From Thalassobacterium sedimentorum (GTDB taxonomy: Bacteria > Verrucomicrobiota > Verrucomicrobiia > Opitutales > Coraliomargaritaceae): 64,000 nucleotides of DNA. The position numbers and the translations under genes are program-made. Positions 16,988-26,349 of the stretch are shown here, one piece after another (position 1 is the stretch's first letter; every line of letters begins with the position of its first letter). A model generated the notes under the pieces. It was not told the origin of the DNA and did not search any database. It saw only the letters and a list, made by a program, of their open reading frames with translations. The stretch spans positions 62,001-126,000 of the forward strand of contig NZ_JARXIC010000006.1 of assembly GCF_031127905.1 (NCBI RefSeq), in the 5' to 3' direction.

Positions 16988-17014
16988 GTTTAAGTAGTAA
17001 GAATTTACTTAAAC
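16988..17014. promoter_or_regulatory. 27-bp inverted repeat upstream of the DUF1566 gene
   Basis: GTTTAAGTA (16988-16996) and TACTTAAAC (17006-17014) are perfect 9-bp inverted arms around a 9-bp spacer, ending 10 bp before the ATG at 17025. The arms are AT-rich and no T-run follows, so this looks more like an operator or a start-masking RNA hairpin than a terminator. Confidence 0.4.
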
Positions 17015-17024
17015 AATAAATAAC

Positions 17025-18329
17025 ATGCACCCATCCATCTTCATAGGACTTTGTAGCTTATTAATGATTACTAACGCATTTTGTGCGCTGACTTATCCTA
17101 TCGTCGATACGGCCCAAAATCAAGCCTATGACACCGCATCTGAAATAGAATTACCACAGTTAGGCGCAGCGTTCTACGGTCAAGATGCACAGTATCAGAA
17201 TCAAGAGCCCAGTTACCAAGACAACGGAGATGGTACGGTCAGCGATCGCGTTACTGGGCTGATGTGGACGCAAGATCCTGGTGAGAAAATGAGTTATAAG
17301 GACGCCCTACGTAATGCAGAAACTTGCAGAGTTGGAGGTTATGACGACTGGCGTTTGCCTACCATCAAGGAACTATATTCACTCATTCAGCTCAATGGCA
17401 TCGACCCGGACCCCAGGAGTCAATCCGAACTCGGCTTGCGGCCTTTTATCGATGAGAGTGTTTTCAAGTTTAACTATGGGAAGGCAGAAAATGATGAGCG
17501 CATTATTGATTCACAATTTGCATCGTCCACAAAGTATGTCAGCACGACCATGCGCGGGGCAGAAACGCTATTCGGTGTCAACTTTGCAGATGGACGCATC
17601 AAAGGCTATGGCCTGCAGGACCCACGTGGTCGTGGAGATAAAACCTTTTTTGTACTCTATGTACGTGGAAATCACGATTATGGTATAAATCGATTTATTG
17701 ATAATGGTGATGGCACCATTACCGATGAAGCCACAGGATTGACGTGGATGCAGTCGGATAGTAAAGTCGGCATGAATTGGCCCAGTGCACTTGAGTATGC
17801 TGAAAATTTGGAATTTGCGGGGCACTCCGACTGGCGCTTGCCGAACGCCAAGGAACTGCAAAGTATTATTGATTATACTCGTTCGCCAGATACCACGCAT
17901 TCGGCAGCGATCGATCCCATCTTTGAAGCCACCCCAATTATCAACGAAGGCGGTGAGACTGATTTCGCTCATTATTGGACTAGCAGCACCCATGCTGGAG
18001 CCCGCAGTTCTGCGACGGCTGTTTATTTTGCCTTCGGGCGTGCACTCGGTTTTATGAGGGACCGGCGCAGTGGTGGAATAAAACTACTGGATGTCCATGG
18101 CGCGGGCTCTCAACGCAGCGATCCAAAAGTCGGCAAGGCAAGCGATTATCCCCAAGGTCGTGGGCCTCAGGGCGATGTGATTCGTATCGAAAATTTGGTG
18201 CGTTGCGTACGTGGTGGTGAAGTCCAAATATTTACTCAGGATTCACCGTTAGACACGGCACAGACTGGCGCTAGCTCGAAGCGAGCACCCAGCGAGCATC
18301 CAAGCATCGTTAAGTTGTCATTCGAATGA
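17025..18329 (+). CDS. Exported protein with two DUF1566 (Lcl C-terminal) domains
   Basis: The 434-residue protein has a signal peptide (about 1-21, ending FCA) and two DUF1566 units. Both start with DNGDGT (66-71 and 226-231), and both contain TGLxWxQ, a YxxAL/SALEYAE helix and DWRLPxxKEL (first unit ending near 121, second near 282). This fold family binds ligands or glycans at the surface and is often found in large exported bacterial proteins. It overlaps the sulfatase gene by 4 bp, so the two are probably made together. A role in binding the polymer that the sulfatase modifies is a guess. Confidence 0.88.
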   Translation: MHPSIFIGLCSLLMITNAFCALTYPIVDTAQNQAYDTASEIELPQLGAAFYGQDAQYQNQEPSYQDNGDGTVSDRVTGLMWTQDPGEKMSYKDALRNAETCRVGGYDDWRLPTIKELYSLIQLNGIDPDPRSQSELGLRPFIDESVFKFNYGKAENDERIIDSQFASSTKYVSTTMRGAETLFGVNFADGRIKGYGLQDPRGRGDKTFFVLYVRGNHDYGINRFIDNGDGTITDEATGLTWMQSDSKVGMNWPSALEYAENLEFAGHSDWRLPNAKELQSIIDYTRSPDTTHSAAIDPIFEATPIINEGGETDFAHYWTSSTHAGARSSATAVYFAFGRALGFMRDRRSGGIKLLDVHGAGSQRSDPKVGKASDYPQGRGPQGDVIRIENLVRCVRGGEVQIFTQDSPLDTAQTGASSKRAPSEHPSIVKLSFE

Positions 18330-19699
18330 GAATATTTTGCTTACTTTTCGCTCTGCTAAATACTGCATGGGCACAACCGAATATTATTTTCATTCTGACC
18401 GATGATATGTCTTGGACAGGGACCTCAGTGCAACTAGATCCCACGGTTGCGGATTCTAAAAGTGATTTTTATTTAACTCCCAACATCGAAAGACTTGCGG
18501 CACAAGGCATGGTATTTTCAGCCGCGTATGCCCCCGGCCCGATGTGCACTCCAAGCCGTGCTGCACTATTAACAGGTAAGACACCCGCGGAATTGCGCAT
18601 GACAACACCTGGTGGTGGTCGTGCGATGGACTATCATAAGCTGCTCTCTGCAAATTTTATACGTGATCTGCCCAGTTCTGAAACTACCGTTGCAGAGGCA
18701 TTGCAAGAAGTGGGTTATGCGACCGCTCATTTTGGAAAATGGCATCTAGGGTCCAGCGCCCCAGGTGGGCATGGGTTTGACGTGCATGATGGCAATACCA
18801 ACAACGAGGGGGCTGGCACACAGAGTGAAAGCAATCCTAAGGATATTTTTGGCATCACACAGCGTGCCATCGCATTCATCGAAGAGCAGGTGCAGGAGCA
18901 GAAACCATTCTATGTTCAGCTATCGCATTACGCCGTTCATACTCCGATTGAAGCACTAGAAGGGTCTAAGACTCAATTTGCACAAATGCCGTCAGGATCC
19001 AGACATGACGGGGTGGATTACGCCGCGATGACATGGGACTTGGATATGAGTGTAGGCCGACTACTCAAAAGAATTGCTCAGCTGGATTTGATTGATAATA
19101 CCTATATTGTGCTGATGTCTGATAACGGTGCACCCAGTAATCCACGCCAGTCTTTCAATCGGCCACTTTCAGGTGGAAAAGGTAGCCTCTATGAAGGTGG
19201 CATCCGAGTGCCGTTAATCGTACGTGGACCGGATGTAATTAAAGGAACTTTTTGCACTGAACCCGTCAGCGGTTGCGACCTGTTCCCTACCTTTTGTGAG
19301 TGGGCTCAAGTAAGCCTGGATGATCGGGCGGGGAGTAGCCTCGTGCCACTACTCAAACTAGATAGGCTGGCATTTAAACGCACCCAGGCAGCCTTACTAT
19401 TTCATTACCCTCATTACGGGCAAGGACCGCAGCAAAGGCCACAATCTGCGCTGATTGTGGGACAATATAAGTTAATTAAAAATTGGGAAGACGGTAGCCT
19501 TGAGTTATTTAACTTAAAAACAGATTTGGAAGAGACGGATAATCTAGTAATGCAATTGCCAGAAATCGCAGCAGATTTAAACGCTCAATTGAATGAACGA
19601 CTTGCACAAGTCATGGCGGCGCTTCCAAAGACCAATCCAGATTATGATCCGAAGTCCGGTTGGCCCCGGCGCAGAGGCCGTGAGTTAATGGCTCGATGA
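18326..19699 (+). CDS. Exported sulfatase (S1 family)
   Basis: The 457-residue protein has a signal peptide (1-16, AWA-Q). The sulfatase signature CTPSR starts at Cys74 (GPMCTPSRAALLTG); this Cys must be converted to formylglycine by a maturase. TDDMSW (25-30) supplies the first metal ligands, GYATAHFGKWHLG follows in the expected place, and MSDNGAP supplies the later Asp/Asn ligands. The family cleaves sulfate esters from polysaccharides. In an exopolysaccharide locus it may trim or recycle a sulfated polymer, or feed on algal sulfated glycans, as is common in Verrucomicrobiota. No maturase is in the window. Confidence 0.92.
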   Translation: MRIFCLLFALLNTAWAQPNIIFILTDDMSWTGTSVQLDPTVADSKSDFYLTPNIERLAAQGMVFSAAYAPGPMCTPSRAALLTGKTPAELRMTTPGGGRAMDYHKLLSANFIRDLPSSETTVAEALQEVGYATAHFGKWHLGSSAPGGHGFDVHDGNTNNEGAGTQSESNPKDIFGITQRAIAFIEEQVQEQKPFYVQLSHYAVHTPIEALEGSKTQFAQMPSGSRHDGVDYAAMTWDLDMSVGRLLKRIAQLDLIDNTYIVLMSDNGAPSNPRQSFNRPLSGGKGSLYEGGIRVPLIVRGPDVIKGTFCTEPVSGCDLFPTFCEWAQVSLDDRAGSSLVPLLKLDRLAFKRTQAALLFHYPHYGQGPQQRPQSALIVGQYKLIKNWEDGSLELFNLKTDLEETDNLVMQLPEIAADLNAQLNERLAQVMAALPKTNPDYDPKSGWPRRRGRELMAR

Positions 19700-19723
19700 C
19701 GCAGCAGGGCCCTTCAATGTTCA

Positions 19724-19740
19724 GAATATTTGCAATATTC
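19724..19740. promoter_or_regulatory. 17-bp palindrome before the histidine kinase gene
   Basis: GAATATT (19724-19730) and AATATTC (19734-19740) are perfect 7-bp inverted arms around TGC. The site sits between the sulfatase stop and the kinase start and has no T-run. A protein binding site is the simplest reading. Confidence 0.35.
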
Positions 19741-19792
19741 ACTTCGATTGCATGTATCTTGACTCTTAAAATAGCCTGTGCTAATCTGGCGC

Positions 19793-20983
19793 ATGCAGCC
19801 TACTAATGAATTTGAACGCTTAATTGAACTCACTGAGCTCGATCTCGACTATAGTAATCTCCAGATTCAATTAGAGGATTTAACTAAGCTAGCCGCACGT
19901 ATCGCAGGAACAGAAATGTCGCTGGTGAATTTGATTGATAGTTATACTCAGTGGTCGGTCGCCAACTGCGGAATTGATATTCAACAGATGCCGAGGGAAG
20001 AGTCCATCTGCCAATATGTAATCATGGATGGCAAGCCGCTCGAAGTAAAAGACCTCAAAGAGGATGCGCGCTTCAGTCAACGACCTTATGTCGTTGATGG
20101 CCCTAAAATGCATTACTATTATGGAGTCCCGCTCACTACGGGCAGTGGCGTACATCTAGGCGCGCTGTGTGTAATGGATAAGGAATCGAAAGATATATCC
20201 CCTGAGAATCAAGAGTTATTAGTTATGGTCGCGAATCAGGTCATTCGCCGTTTGGAAGCGCTAAAAACGATCAAATCATTAGAGGATAGAATCGATGAAT
20301 TACACAGTTCAAAGTTAAAGGTCAGTCATGACATTCGTAACCCTATCAGCGGTATCATTGGATTGGCAGAAATGATGAAGGACGAGGTTAAGAATGCGCG
20401 GGTTAGCGAAGTCATTGAGTTGCTGGACGTCATTCAGAAAGGTGGACAATCATTACTTGAATTAGCCGATTCCATTTTGCATCAGGAAGATCGCCGTGCC
20501 GAGCCCGGGGAGAACGAATTTAGTTGCGATACGTTTACACAAAAGCTGCAGGAACTGTATCTACCGCAGGCAAAGGTAAAGCAAGTGCGCCTGGAATTTG
20601 AAGTTGGCCAAGAGAATTCGTCGATATTCTTCTCGAAGAATCGCTTATTACAAATTACTGGGAATTTGATTTCTAATTCGATCAAGTTCACGCCGGTTGA
20701 CGGTCTGGTTCGCATTTCTGTGTCTGTCGACGTCAGCGATGAGGCGAGTGCTTCCAATACTTTGCTGATTCGGGTTTTGGATACGGGCACTGGAATGTCG
20801 GCTGCCAAAATAGAGGCAATTCTGTCAGGCCAGGTTGATTCAGAAACCGGAACCTCGGGAGAGCATGGGTATGGCTTTGGTTTATCACTGGTAATGCACT
20901 TAATCAAAAAAGCTGAAGGCTCGCTGAAAATTAAGTCCGAGCTTGGTCATGGTTCTGAGGTGGAAGTGCGTCTGCCTATTTAA
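19793..20983 (+). CDS. GAF-domain sensor histidine kinase
   Basis: The protein has 396 residues from ATG 19793; an in-frame GTG at 19778 is less likely. A GAF domain covers about 15-160. HisKA follows with the phospho-acceptor His in KVSHDIRNPISGI (about 181-193). The HATPase has the N-box (GNLISNSIKF), G1 (DTGTGM) and G2 (GYGFGLSL) all intact. There is no membrane segment, so it is a cytoplasmic sensor. It is the last + strand gene of the locus and converges on udk with a 14-bp gap. No cognate response regulator is adjacent; candidates are the REC proteins at 29147 and 31225. Confidence 0.9.
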   Translation: MQPTNEFERLIELTELDLDYSNLQIQLEDLTKLAARIAGTEMSLVNLIDSYTQWSVANCGIDIQQMPREESICQYVIMDGKPLEVKDLKEDARFSQRPYVVDGPKMHYYYGVPLTTGSGVHLGALCVMDKESKDISPENQELLVMVANQVIRRLEALKTIKSLEDRIDELHSSKLKVSHDIRNPISGIIGLAEMMKDEVKNARVSEVIELLDVIQKGGQSLLELADSILHQEDRRAEPGENEFSCDTFTQKLQELYLPQAKVKQVRLEFEVGQENSSIFFSKNRLLQITGNLISNSIKFTPVDGLVRISVSVDVSDEASASNTLLIRVLDTGTGMSAAKIEAILSGQVDSETGTSGEHGYGFGLSLVMHLIKKAEGSLKIKSELGHGSEVEVRLPI

Positions 20984-20997
20984 GCCTGGATATCAAT

Positions 20998-21615
20998 TCA
21001 TACGTTTGAGGTATCCCAATGACTGGCGGCGATTGTTTGCAATTGTGTTGAAATGGGCTGACAGCCATCGAGTACTATTTGCGCATTGTTTGCGCTGGGA
21101 CGTATGTGTCGTTGATTGGCTGGACGGACAGTGCGATTAAATTGTCGTGTGATACACTTCACACTGCGCCCACGTTCGCGAATGTCACGTTCCAGTCGGC
21201 GTTGCAGTGCAGTCGTATCGTCGATATCCACAAAGATTCTGAGGTTGGCGATGGCATTGAGTCGGGGATAACAGAGTGCGAAGATACCTTCGGCAATAAT
21301 GTAAGGAGTAGGCTGAATGAGCTCAGTCGTATCGACGCGCAGGTGGGTACTAAAATCATATTGTGGCATTTCAATGCCAGCCCCACTCACCAGTCGTTGC
21401 ATATCTGTGATCATACGTTCGGATTCCCAGGCTGAGGGTTCATCAAAATTACGTAGGGCACGAGCTTCGGGACTCAAATGCCGGAGATCATGGTAGTAAT
21501 GATCGAGTGAGAGTAGGCTTGCTCGCTGAGCTCCCAGTGATTTATAGAGAGCCTGCGCTAAGGTAGATTTGCCTGAACTGGAGGGGCCGGCAACTAGAAT
21601 AAGTTTAGCTTTCAT
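20998..21615 (-). CDS. udk: Uridine kinase family protein
   Basis: The 205-residue protein has the P-loop GPSSSGKST (10-18), a LDHYYHD substrate motif, YDFSTHLR and IIAEGIFAL. All are placed as in uridine/cytidine kinases, which make UMP/CMP for pyrimidine salvage and UDP-sugar supply. The family motif NFDHPDAF reads NFDEPSAW here, so substrate choice may differ; related phosphoribulokinase-like enzymes cannot be excluded. It overlaps the O-antigen-ligase-like gene start region on the same strand by 11 bp. Confidence 0.8.
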   Translation of the reverse strand: MKAKLILVAGPSSSGKSTLAQALYKSLGAQRASLLSLDHYYHDLRHLSPEARALRNFDEPSAWESERMITDMQRLVSGAGIEMPQYDFSTHLRVDTTELIQPTPYIIAEGIFALCYPRLNAIANLRIFVDIDDTTALQRRLERDIRERGRSVKCITRQFNRTVRPANQRHIRPSANNAQIVLDGCQPISTQLQTIAASHWDTSNV

Positions 21616-22984
21616 TCTCTTGCGTAGACTGAAGTTTATCAGAAGCGTCTACTGGAGGTAAACGTAGCAGTGCACCAAGCAAGCCGATATAGGTCATCCA
21701 CAGCGCTAAGTTCTTAGTTTGCGTCAGAACACGCTCCAACCCGCTATGCACATATGTAATGCCAAATCCAATTAGAATACCTGCCGCTATGGCAGCCTCG
21801 AGACTGCCTCGACGAAAGATAATTAGTGGTAAGGTACGGCCAGTAACGATGCAGATAAATAGCATAAAAGTCAGATAGCCGGGCCAGCCGGTTTCTGCTT
21901 TTAATAACCAGTAGTGGCTTTCGACGACTCCCTTGGCATAATCGTAATCTACTCTTTGTCCACGGTCGCGGTTCCAATCATCGATAACATCACCATATGG
22001 ATAGGGATGATTGATTGCTTTACCAAAGTTATTCCAGCCCACACCAAGTGGTTTGTGATCCAGCATTGCTTGTGAAGCGAGGTTCATTACTTCACGTGTC
22101 TCACCACTGGCTTCGTTGCCTTCGTCGTTAAAACGGGCAATAATGGTTTCAGCGGTCATCGCTAAGACGAATGTCCCTCCCATGGCCATTACGCCGACAA
22201 TCAGCAAGCGACGTATGGATATACGGTCCCAGAAGCCCAGGGCGATTACCGCGAGTGTGCCCATCGCAAAGAAGGCTAACGCGGCACGGGATAAGGATGC
22301 CAAAACGATAATACCTGAGCAGGCAAATGCGCTAAAATAAACCAAACCGCGCCATTTGGAAACCGCTGGAGACATCGCGACTGCCAACAAGGGGAGGGCC
22401 GCCATATAGGTAAACATCGCCAGTGGATTCTGATGCTCAAAAAGCCCACGCACCTGATAGAAGCCATCGATCCATTTCATCTTAGCCACGATAATGAATT
22501 GATAGATCAGCATGATTGCGATGCCTATTAGCACTACATGTACTTCGCGGCGTGAACGCACATAGTTGGCCAGCGCATATACGATCAGCCAAACTTTAAC
22601 ATGCTTAAGAATACTCATCAGAACATAGTTCACTTCCAACGCGCTAAAAATGGACAGACTGCTGGCTGCTACGTATAGGAACCACAGTAGGGTGCCCATT
22701 GGCAACCAAATGAAATGGCGTTTGGAATTGAAGAGGGTCGAAAAAATGAGACTAATCGACAGCATCTCCATCATAGTGAATTCGTAGCCTTTGGTCACCC
22801 CCCGATACCATTCAATGGAATTGAGCATCAGAACTGTGGTATTAATGTGCAGGCCCAGCAGGAACATGAGCAGCCCCATGGCAAAATCCTCCATACGCCG
22901 ATCCTTCGAAAGTATCAGCCCTCCGATTGGGGCGATGACAAAGTAGCCGCCAAAAAGAATGATGGCCTTAATAATATCAACCAT
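21605..22984 (-). CDS. O-antigen ligase/polymerase (Wzy/WaaL)-like membrane protein
   Basis: From ATG 22984 the protein has about 459 residues with ten or more membrane segments. A large periplasmic loop (about 285-375) follows the segment that ends in FVLAMTAETIIARF and contains ESHYWLLKAETGWPGYLTF, the pattern of the O-antigen ligase family. A GTG at 23002 is an alternative start. The protein resembles the O-glycosylation ligases that accompany exosortase systems (TIGR03097). It probably polymerises the repeat unit or attaches it to an acceptor in the periplasm. The GT4 gene upstream overlaps it by 8 bp. Confidence 0.85.
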   Translation of the reverse strand: MVDIIKAIILFGGYFVIAPIGGLILSKDRRMEDFAMGLLMFLLGLHINTTVLMLNSIEWYRGVTKGYEFTMMEMLSISLIFSTLFNSKRHFIWLPMGTLLWFLYVAASSLSIFSALEVNYVLMSILKHVKVWLIVYALANYVRSRREVHVVLIGIAIMLIYQFIIVAKMKWIDGFYQVRGLFEHQNPLAMFTYMAALPLLAVAMSPAVSKWRGLVYFSAFACSGIIVLASLSRAALAFFAMGTLAVIALGFWDRISIRRLLIVGVMAMGGTFVLAMTAETIIARFNDEGNEASGETREVMNLASQAMLDHKPLGVGWNNFGKAINHPYPYGDVIDDWNRDRGQRVDYDYAKGVVESHYWLLKAETGWPGYLTFMLFICIVTGRTLPLIIFRRGSLEAAIAAGILIGFGITYVHSGLERVLTQTKNLALWMTYIGLLGALLRLPPVDASDKLQSTQENES

Positions 22985-24218
22985 GCCTTGCCCCAGCGGC
23001 ACGCAGCAAAATGCCTTCGATAGTATCGGTCATGACTTCAACCGTGAAACGTTCTTCAACCAGTTGACGTGCGATGCGACTCATTTTTTGCCCGTGATCG
23101 GGCAGCTGAAGTAATCGCATGATCGCACCTGCGAGCGAACTGGGCGATGCTGCCGAAAACTTGATTGCATTGTCGCCATCATGTAGCAGTTCTGCATCAC
23201 CTCCGTCGGGGCACATAATCACAGGTACCCCGGCGGACATCGCCTCGAGTGGAGTTAAAGCAAAGGGTTCACCCCAGTTACTGGAAAAGATATAGCCATC
23301 GTATTGGGCATAGAGATGACGCATCTCGTCATGAGTCGCCGATTTTAATTGTACGTACGCATCCGCCTGTGACTTGGAAATTTCAGCCTTTAACTGGTCC
23401 ACATATTCAGCTTCTCCGCGACCATAGATATCAAGTGTAATCGGGGTATCGCAACTTTGTCTGGCTCTTAGAAAGCCTTTAAGAGCAGTCATCGGGTCTT
23501 TGTCTTCAGCTAAACGCCCCACCCATAGAAATTTACGCGGTGTATTGTATTCTAGTTTGCGGGTAAAACGCTCCGTTTCGACGCCACAGTAAGCAATCTT
23601 AGCGTGTGCTACGGGGTAGCCTTGTTTTACCGTGGTGTCGCGCATGTACTGACTACAAAAATAGATATGCTTAAATTTTAATTGCCGCACCGAATTTGTT
23701 GGGACCTTGGCGTTAATGGATCGTCGCATACCTGTGATGCTAGCAAGGCCACGAAGCGTGGTGCGCATGATCGAACCAGGATCATTCCACCATGAGAGCC
23801 AAACATCCGCTTTCAAGCTACGCGCGATCCAGTGATCGGAAATATCGTAAACCAGTGGGCGCGGACTTTGTTCGAGTGTATGTAATAAAGATTTACTGAT
23901 ACCTCCCATATTCCATACATGCACCAAATCCGGCTTCAATTCGTCGATTAAAGATTGCATGGTAATCTGATTGGCCTGTTCCAATTTATAAAGCTGGTGT
24001 ATGGGCAACCAAGGATGCCCGTAAAAGCCATGTACCTGTAAGCGACGGTAGATGCCTGGCTCATCGCCAGTGGCTCGCCCGTCAACAACATGATCAGATG
24101 TGAGCACATTGATAGTATGCCCACGCTTGCGCAGCGCGTGGACGGTTTGCATGCAGCGTTCTTCATAGCCGCCAATGCCATGTGGGGGATAGAGGTTGGA
24201 GATAACTAGAATATTCAT
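22977..24218 (-). CDS. GT4 family glycosyltransferase
   Basis: This 413-residue family 4 transferase begins with VISNLYPPHGIGGYEERC (4-21), the usual acceptor-side start. Its C-terminal domain has FLWVGRLAEDKDPMTALKGF and the donor site EPFALTPLEAMSAGVPVI (about 317-334). It overlaps the GT2 gene upstream by 4 bp. It belongs to the same - strand transcript as three other transferases and the polymerase-like protein. Sugar unknown. Confidence 0.9.
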   Translation of the reverse strand: MNILVISNLYPPHGIGGYEERCMQTVHALRKRGHTINVLTSDHVVDGRATGDEPGIYRRLQVHGFYGHPWLPIHQLYKLEQANQITMQSLIDELKPDLVHVWNMGGISKSLLHTLEQSPRPLVYDISDHWIARSLKADVWLSWWNDPGSIMRTTLRGLASITGMRRSINAKVPTNSVRQLKFKHIYFCSQYMRDTTVKQGYPVAHAKIAYCGVETERFTRKLEYNTPRKFLWVGRLAEDKDPMTALKGFLRARQSCDTPITLDIYGRGEAEYVDQLKAEISKSQADAYVQLKSATHDEMRHLYAQYDGYIFSSNWGEPFALTPLEAMSAGVPVIMCPDGGDAELLHDGDNAIKFSAASPSSLAGAIMRLLQLPDHGQKMSRIARQLVEERFTVEVMTDTIEGILLRAAGARHG

Positions 24219-25084
24219 TTACGGCAGCCTTGGTTATAGCCGTGCATACGGCCAAGTCTTTGTTGATAACGCACACGGAACGCATGGGGTAATTCACTCA
24301 AAGTACCGTGTGCCCGAAAATATTTAAAATCTTTCAAGGTATCTTTGATTGCGGGCAGTAAGACATCGCGATGCCAACGCCGATTTACATCCGGTATATT
24401 ACCCGCTTGTGCCACAGCAATTGCATCTCCCTTTGCGCGCTTATAGGATTGCTCTGGTGTGTAGTTATGCGAGTGAATCGCGATAGATTCACTCGCCAAG
24501 ACCGTTGCGTAACCTGCCGCTTTCATCCGACGAGTCCATTCATCGTCTTCAGCATACTGAAGGTCTTCTCGAATCGGGTACTGCTCCCAGACCGACTTCT
24601 GTGCCACGCAACTGACCATACTGAAAAAGTGATCCCACTGATCTGACTCACGAGCTGGACCGAAGCAGCGATCATAGTCGTGGGCGAACACTGCCTCACA
24701 ATCTTTCCGCGGGATTTGCCGACTAAATGCCGCACCCAACTTGGGTGTATCCACTGCGGCCTGTAGTAACTCCTTTAGCCATTGATCGTTGGCTGGTGTG
24801 GCGTCCGAATTGAGAAAGACCACCCATTCGTGACTGGCGAGTCGAAAGCCTTGATTCAGCACTTTACCAGGAACATATGTGCCTGGTTCAGCAATAATGA
24901 ATTCCTGTGGTTGGTACTGTCGAATAATCTCATGCGAACCATCAGTCGAGCCACTGTCCAAAACAATCAGTTCGATGCTACCAGCGTAGTCCTGTGCAAA
25001 AATCGCTTTTAATGTGTCCGCGATGGCCCATGCTTCATTGTATGAACGCATGACGAGCGAGATGCTATCTGGGATCTGATTCAT
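24215..25084 (-). CDS. GT2 family glycosyltransferase
   Basis: The 289-residue GT-A fold enzyme has SLVMRSYNEAWAIADTL (9-25), VLDSGSTDGS (43-52) and the metal/nucleotide motif FLNSDATP (about 91-98). This layout is typical of rhamnosyl- and other inverting transferases of capsule and O-antigen loci. There is no membrane segment. It overlaps both neighbouring GT4 genes by 4 bp, so the three are almost certainly co-expressed. Confidence 0.9.
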   Translation of the reverse strand: MNQIPDSISLVMRSYNEAWAIADTLKAIFAQDYAGSIELIVLDSGSTDGSHEIIRQYQPQEFIIAEPGTYVPGKVLNQGFRLASHEWVVFLNSDATPANDQWLKELLQAAVDTPKLGAAFSRQIPRKDCEAVFAHDYDRCFGPARESDQWDHFFSMVSCVAQKSVWEQYPIREDLQYAEDDEWTRRMKAAGYATVLASESIAIHSHNYTPEQSYKRAKGDAIAVAQAGNIPDVNRRWHRDVLLPAIKDTLKDFKYFRAHGTLSELPHAFRVRYQQRLGRMHGYNQGCRK

Positions 25085-26340
25085 ATGTATTTAGCTTCGA
25101 CTTGTTGATAGATAGCTTCCAGTTGTTGCGCGATTTGAGGCCAAGTGTAATGATGCTGCACTTCCAGGTGCGCTGCATCGACTAAATTTCTGCACAGTTC
25201 CGGCTCTTCGGCAATACGAGACATGGCTTGGATCAAATCGGAAACTTGCCCACTTTCTATCTTTAATCCGGTTCTCTCATGACTCACTAGACGTGCCAAG
25301 CCCCCCACATTGGCTGCAATCACAGGCTTTCCGGAGGCCCAGGCCTCCAGGACTACGATGCCGAATGGTTCATGGCGGGAAGGCAAAACAAAGCAATCCA
25401 GGGCAGCAAAGCGCCCGCGGTGTTCCTCAGTATCGGGAGTGACCGGCGGTAGAATCCGAATGCGATCTCCGACACCCGATGCTTGGCAGGCCGCTTGTAG
25501 TTTTGCCGCATAATCCGCATTAGTCATGGGCCCGCAAATTAAAAGACCCGCTTTGGGATTCATTTGTGCCACTTGACTAAATGCCTCGATCAGAAGCAAT
25601 TGATTCTTCTGTGGATCCAGACGGGAAATACAGCCGTATAGAAAAGTATCGGAGGCAAACCCAAGCTCCGTGCGCGCCTTGATGCGCTCTGATTCAGCAG
25701 CCACGAAGCGCTCCGGATGGACTCCATTGGGCAAAAAATGCACACGATCGCTGCCGAGGACTTCCTTAGCTTTTTCGTATTCAGAGTAACCAACGCAAAG
25801 TATCGCATCCACTTCCTCCAACATTCTGCGGCTGCCAAAGTAAGCTCCGAAAAGGCGCCCCCATTCGAAATGCCCTTGTTGCGAAGCCACCACGTCCTCG
25901 GCCTCTGCTTTGGGCACATCAAACATATTACCATGTAGTGTGACCACGCAGGGGCGTCTGGCCAACTTGGCGGCTTTGAGCACTGAGGCACCAGTACGCT
26001 TCGTTACATGCGCATGGAAAATACGCACATCCTGAGCCTGACGCATGGCTCGATAGAGTGACCACGAAAGCAAATTCCCTCCTTTTTTATCGAGCTGATG
26101 CTTCTCCTCATCGCTTAAGCCCAGGAAGGGATAGCAATATTTATAGCGAGAAATCGGGAAGCCTCTGAAACTCTCGTGCTCGACTGTGGATAAGGCCAGT
26201 GAAGTATGGATCTCTGGACGCATCCCCATCGCTAATTGTGCGGCGCAAAGATTCGTGATGACGGCTTCTGTGCCCCCCCATTCGTCCTGACTAAAGCGGC
26301 GGGGAACATGCAAGATGCGATTGGCAGACTGTAAAGGCAT
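25081..26340 (-). CDS. GT4 family glycosyltransferase
   Basis: The 419-residue family 4 transferase starts HVPRRFSQDEWGGTEAVI (11-28) and carries a complete C-terminal GT1/GT4 domain: YGCISRLDPQKNQLLLIEAF (about 233-252) and the donor site SRHEPFGIVVLEAWASGKPV (about 317-336). It is separated from the pyrophosphatase gene by 9 bp and overlaps the GT2 gene by 4 bp. Confidence 0.9.
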   Translation of the reverse strand: MPLQSANRILHVPRRFSQDEWGGTEAVITNLCAAQLAMGMRPEIHTSLALSTVEHESFRGFPISRYKYCYPFLGLSDEEKHQLDKKGGNLLSWSLYRAMRQAQDVRIFHAHVTKRTGASVLKAAKLARRPCVVTLHGNMFDVPKAEAEDVVASQQGHFEWGRLFGAYFGSRRMLEEVDAILCVGYSEYEKAKEVLGSDRVHFLPNGVHPERFVAAESERIKARTELGFASDTFLYGCISRLDPQKNQLLLIEAFSQVAQMNPKAGLLICGPMTNADYAAKLQAACQASGVGDRIRILPPVTPDTEEHRGRFAALDCFVLPSRHEPFGIVVLEAWASGKPVIAANVGGLARLVSHERTGLKIESGQVSDLIQAMSRIAEEPELCRNLVDAAHLEVQHHYTWPQIAQQLEAIYQQVEAKYI

Positions 26341-26349
26341 AACGAGGTG

